Below are positions 61,263 through 64,000 of a DNA stretch of 64,000 nucleotides, one piece after another. The DNA comes from Paenibacillus vini (GTDB lineage Bacteria; Bacillota; Bacilli; Paenibacillales; Paenibacillaceae), in the NCBI RefSeq assembly GCF_018403325.1, contig NZ_BOSL01000001.1, forward strand, positions 496,001 to 560,000. The letters are read 5' to 3'. The first letter of the stretch is position 1. Every line of letters starts with the position of its first letter. The notes under the pieces were generated by a model. The model was not told the DNA's origin and did no database searches. It worked only from the letters and a program-made list of their open reading frames with translations. The translations under genes and the position numbers were made by a program.

Positions 61263-62761
61263 ATGGTGGAGCAGGATAATCAAACTCAGTTTATTTATCA
61301 GGATTTACGCAAGAGAAATCAAATGATCTGTTGGATGGTTGGATGGTTACCTTTACGGTCGGATTAACGATATTTATGCTGCTCGGATTACGTGCGGGGG
61401 GTACGGCGTTCGCGTCGATTATGATTCCTTGCGTCATATTGGTAGCGGTAGTATGGTTTGGGCATCTGACTAAAAAGTTTGAACGTTGGATTTCATTAAT
61501 CTCGGTTCTGGGGATGTTTGCTATATCCGTGGTTCCCATTTTGCAAAACGGGGGCAGCGCAACTGGAGGGTTATCGGCCTTCTTCGTACTTAGTATCGGC
61601 TTGATGTACAACGTACCTATTGTCGTATGGTCCGCATTCGGCTCCGGTTTGGTACTTCTCCTTGTTACTTATTTTATGGCTCCGTCAGACGTTCCCAATT
61701 CCGGCATAGAGTTTTCATTATATTTGTTCTACTATATCGTCTCGGCTGCGGTTTTGCTCGCCCAGTCGGGGTTAAGCAGAAAGATGCTGAATCATGTAGG
61801 CGAATTGAGCCAAAGCACAACGGAGATGCTCGCGAAAGAACTGGATCGTGAAAAGGTTACCGCTGAAGCCACGCGAACGATCTCCCAGAGCATTACAGAG
61901 ATTCGGGTCAACAGCCAGGATAGCCAGCAGGCATTCCGGGAAATGAACACCGCCTTTCAGGAAATGGCAACGGGGTCGGCCGTTCAGACGGAAACCATTG
62001 GCGGAATATCCAATCTGATTTATTCCTCCAACCTGAAGATCGGTCATATGATGGACTCCATGACTCATTTGGTAGAGACCGTCATGGAGACAAAGAAGGC
62101 TTCCGCGGATGGTTCGGAAGTAATCACGCAGTTGACCACAACGATCGATCAGTTCCACGATAATATGAATGAAATGAAATCGGAAATCGGCGCATTGATC
62201 ACCAACATTCATCAAATTGCCGAACTGACGTCTTCGATTCAGGAAATTGCCAGCCAGACAAGCCTTTTGTCGTTGAACGCCAGTATTGAAGCGGCTCGGG
62301 CAGGAGAGCAAGGGCGGGGATTCGAGGTCGTTGCCAACGAGATTCGCAAGCTGGCCGATCTTACGAATGAATCGGCGAAACAGATTACCGAAAATGTCGG
62401 ACATGTTACCCGTCAAGCCGATGTGTCCCATATCCGGCTGGAGGAGAATGCGGCAAGCATGAAGCAGAGCCTGGAGCTTGTTGATCAGACGAAGCGGGCG
62501 TTTGATTCGATCGACAAAAGCGTTGGCGAGCTGACGGTCGGTGCGACTGAAATTTCGGAGGTAGCGGGTTCCGTGAAGAAAACGTCTGGAGAAATTGAAC
62601 ATTCCGTCAACGACTTTGTGGCGGTAATCGAGCAATCTTCGGCAACGCTGCAGGAATTGCTGGCTACCGTAGATACGCTGACCGCCCAGAATGAACCGAT
62701 GGTCCGCAGAATCGAAGAGACGGATCAAGCCGTCAAACAGCTGGTCTCTATTGAGAGTTGA
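61263..62761 (+). pseudogene. Methyl-accepting chemotaxis protein with a frameshifting 8-bp duplication
   Basis: The best start, ATG 61263 with AGGAGG 8 nt upstream, begins MVEQDNQTQFIYQDLRKRNQ, then hits a stop at about 61365. The receptor frame (open from 61331) has five or six helices and a signalling domain with the hairpin tip SLLSLNASIEAARAGEQGRGF. The frames are joined by a tandem 8-bp repeat GGATGGTT-GGATGGTT (61333-61348): removing one copy gives a single 496-residue frame reading ICWMVTFTVGL. This is a frameshift mutation, a phase-variable switch or a sequencing error. Downstream TTG 61331 and ATG 61343 have no ribosome site. No ligand domain outside the membrane is present, so it likely senses through its membrane part. 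Confidence 0.85.
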
Positions 62762-62778
62762 TCATATCAAGTAAAAGA

Positions 62779-62814
62779 AACCGCCTGGACTATTATGTCC
62801 AGGCGGTTGTTTTG
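62779..62814 (+). terminator. Chemoreceptor terminator
   Basis: AACCGCCTGGAC (62779-62790) pairs perfectly with GTCCAGGCGGTT (62797-62808), followed by GTTTTG. Confidence 0.9.
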
Positions 62815-62885
62815 TAATCGAAGCAAGTGTGAGTACGTGCGGTATACGTAAATCGGCACAATAGTACTCAGCCTAGCTGATTAAA

Positions 62886-63064
62886 GAGGAAAACCTACAG
62901 TTAATTTAAAGAGAATACACTCTTATCGCAAAATAGATGGATAACCTGCATTTATTTCAACCGTATTGGTTGATTCAGCGTTTTTACTCCAAGTTTAACT
63001 GCAGATTTTACAGCTAATTGTGCAGGAATCGTCTTTTGTTTAAAAATAACTGTAGGTTTTCCAG
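62886..63064. repeat. Four-palindrome array, class C, copy 2
   Basis: Units centred at 62893 (GAGGA..TACAG), 62944 (ATGGA..TGCAT), 63006 (CTGCA-GATTT-TACAG) and 63057 (CTGTA-GGTTT-TCCAG). Centres are exactly 51, 62 and 51 bp apart. A possible fifth unit is centred at 63094. The gap 62815-63132 between convergent genes holds no gene. Confidence 0.85.
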
Positions 63065-63132
63065 TTAGTTGTCTGACCAGCAATTAATGTATGGTTTACA
63101 AGCAAATTAGGGCTCTTATGCCCGCTTGTTCC

Positions 63133-63480
63133 TCATGACTTCGCCAGCAAATACACCCCGAAAAGAATCACCGCGACTCCGGCCAGCTTGGTAGGCGTGA
63201 TCGTTTCGTTGAACATGAAATAAGCGGGGATCATCGCCAGCACGTAAGCGAATGCTTGCATCGGGTAAGCAACGCTGAGCGGCATTCGCGTGAGGACCGC
63301 AAACCAGAGCAAAGTGGCGATACCGTACAGCGCAACGCCGCCGATGACGGCCGGTGAGGTAACAAGTTTACCCCAGTGCAGTCCGCCCGAACGTCCCAGC
63401 CCGATTTTAAATAACATCTGGCCTGTGACCAGTAATACTATGTTGCCTAATAATAGGAGATAACTAATCGTTTTGTCCAT
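63133..63480 (-). CDS. EamA/SMR-type small membrane transporter
   Basis: 115 residues with four helices. It has the pattern of small multidrug-resistance/DMT half-transporters: TGQMLFKIGL, and MPLSVAYPMQAFAYVLAMIPAYFMF in the third helix. In this context (DUF2304 protein and GT2 glycosyltransferase genes upstream) it resembles ArnE/F-like flippases of lipid-linked sugars. It overlaps the upstream gene by 17 nt. Confidence 0.8.
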   Translation of the reverse strand: MDKTISYLLLLGNIVLLVTGQMLFKIGLGRSGGLHWGKLVTSPAVIGGVALYGIATLLWFAVLTRMPLSVAYPMQAFAYVLAMIPAYFMFNETITPTKLAGVAVILFGVYLLAKS

Positions 63481-63811
63481 GGAGAGCCTCCCGTTCCTTC
63501 AGAATCGTCAATTCCTGGGTCAGCCGCAGCACTTGGGCCGTGAGCCTCGTAACGACGATCGTCAGGTGAAGAATGAATGCGAAGCAAAATAATAGTCCAA
63601 ACAAAAACAGGATGGCAGGCGCATATTTAACTCCGAGCCTCGCTGCAATCCATTCGATGAAAGATACGTTAAACGAAACGATGAACAGAACCGCACTGAA
63701 CAGAATCCACAGCAAAGAATACTGTTCCTTGAGCTTTTGCCGGCGGACCAATTCCAGCACCAGAAGCAGAAACAGGAAGGCCAGCACGACGGATAATACA
63801 TAGATCATCAT
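63464..63811 (-). CDS. DUF2304 membrane protein
   Basis: 115 residues with three helices and a charged C-terminal helix. The LKEQYSLLWILFSAVLFIVSF segment is characteristic of DUF2304, a family found next to GT2 dolichol-phosphate-type glycosyltransferases. It probably acts with them in lipid-linked sugar modification of cell wall polymers. It overlaps the glycosyltransferase gene by 4 nt. Confidence 0.85.
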   Translation of the reverse strand: MMIYVLSVVLAFLFLLLVLELVRRQKLKEQYSLLWILFSAVLFIVSFNVSFIEWIAARLGVKYAPAILFLFGLLFCFAFILHLTIVVTRLTAQVLRLTQELTILKEREALHGQND

Positions 63812-64000
63812 GGCTTGGACACCGCCGTTCTGTCGTAACGGATCGCACTCATCAATACGGCTAACGTTACTTTAATCATATAATAGACCGATTTCCACGG
63901 GGTAATTGAGGATTTGCCGGCTTGGCGGTCATGCATTTCCGTCGCTACCTCGGTAATCCGGCATCCTTTGCGTTTCAAATAAACGATCGACTCCACTTCG
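63808..64000 (-). CDS. GT2 glycosyltransferase, C-terminal end (truncated by the window)
   Basis: The frame is open to the right edge; only the last 62 or so residues are present. ESIVYLKRKGCRITEVATEMHDR, then GKSSITPWKSVYYM, match the end of DPM1-type glycosyltransferases that attach sugars to polyprenyl phosphate. It is the first visible gene of the GT2-DUF2304-EamA operon on the minus strand. Confidence 0.8.
   Translation of the reverse strand, partial: EVESIVYLKRKGCRITEVATEMHDRQAGKSSITPWKSVYYMIKVTLAVLMSAIRYDRTAVSKP

Overview
The window reads as a chromosomal segment of a low-to-middle GC Gram-positive spore former, most likely Paenibacillus or a close relative in the Bacillales. Grounds: strong AGGAGG-type ribosome binding sites with frequent GTG/TTG starts; Bacillus-type gene sets in Bacillus order (yclNOPQ, cydABDC, yjlC-ndh, cidA-cidB with divergent cidR, a PdaA-type deacetylase); Fur-, PerR-, Rex-, Fnr- and sigma-D-like sites; and a surface protein ending in a copper-amine-oxidase-type domain. 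No rRNA, tRNA, CRISPR array, transposase or prophage gene was seen.

Layout. 1-6366: the end of a Pel exopolysaccharide operon (pelF end, a PelG-CotH fusion, a VTC-domain protein, a DUF4956 membrane protein) followed by a diguanylate cyclase. 6647-10455 (minus): an orphan PD-(D/E)XK-like protein, a small membrane protein and a GGDEF-EAL protein. 10710-16470: two UbiA-family prenyltransferases, a Gfo/Idh-like protein lacking the usual catalytic Lys, and small or unknown genes. 16571-20289 (minus): a heterodimeric ABC exporter. 20766-24479: a Fur-type promoter and the yclNOPQ siderophore importer. 24769-26259: catalase with a PerR-like box. 26620-35722: an ABC-2 transporter, a YgbA-like protein and cydABDC with an Fnr-type box. 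36440-41251: a GltC-like regulator, yjlC-ndh with a Rex-like site, and glutamate dehydrogenase. 41514-50216: an acetyltransferase, an oxidoreductase, an SGNH/MBOAT polysaccharide acylation pair and a sugar ABC importer. 50448-55120: cidAB/cidR, an amino acid permease and a PdaA-type deacetylase. 55305-59423: a MarR-controlled ABC exporter. 59772-61125: a Crp/Fnr regulator divergent from a V4R protein. 61263-62761: a chemoreceptor with a sigma-D promoter and a frameshifting 8-bp duplication. 63133-64000: a DUF2304/EamA/GT2 sugar-modification module.

Common themes are respiration and redox control (cytochrome bd and its assembly exporter, type II NADH dehydrogenase, Rex/Fnr/PerR/Fur-like sites, Crp/Fnr regulator), c-di-GMP with exopolysaccharide, and envelope polysaccharide modification.

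The most unusual signal is not a gene. Six intergenic regions each hold four short palindromes whose centres lie 51, 62 and 51 bp apart (within 1 bp at every step). Three palindrome classes occur, two arrays each, and all 24 units approximate nTGnA-N4/5-TnCAn. The distances are close to 5, 6 and 5 helical turns, so all four sites would face the same side of the DNA. Five of the six lie within 3' intergenic space and four lie between convergent genes. I know of no named element with this geometry. Other notable structures are a 19-unit 11-bp minisatellite, a terminal-inverted-repeat element of about 170 bp, and the PelG-CotH fusion with an internal lipobox.
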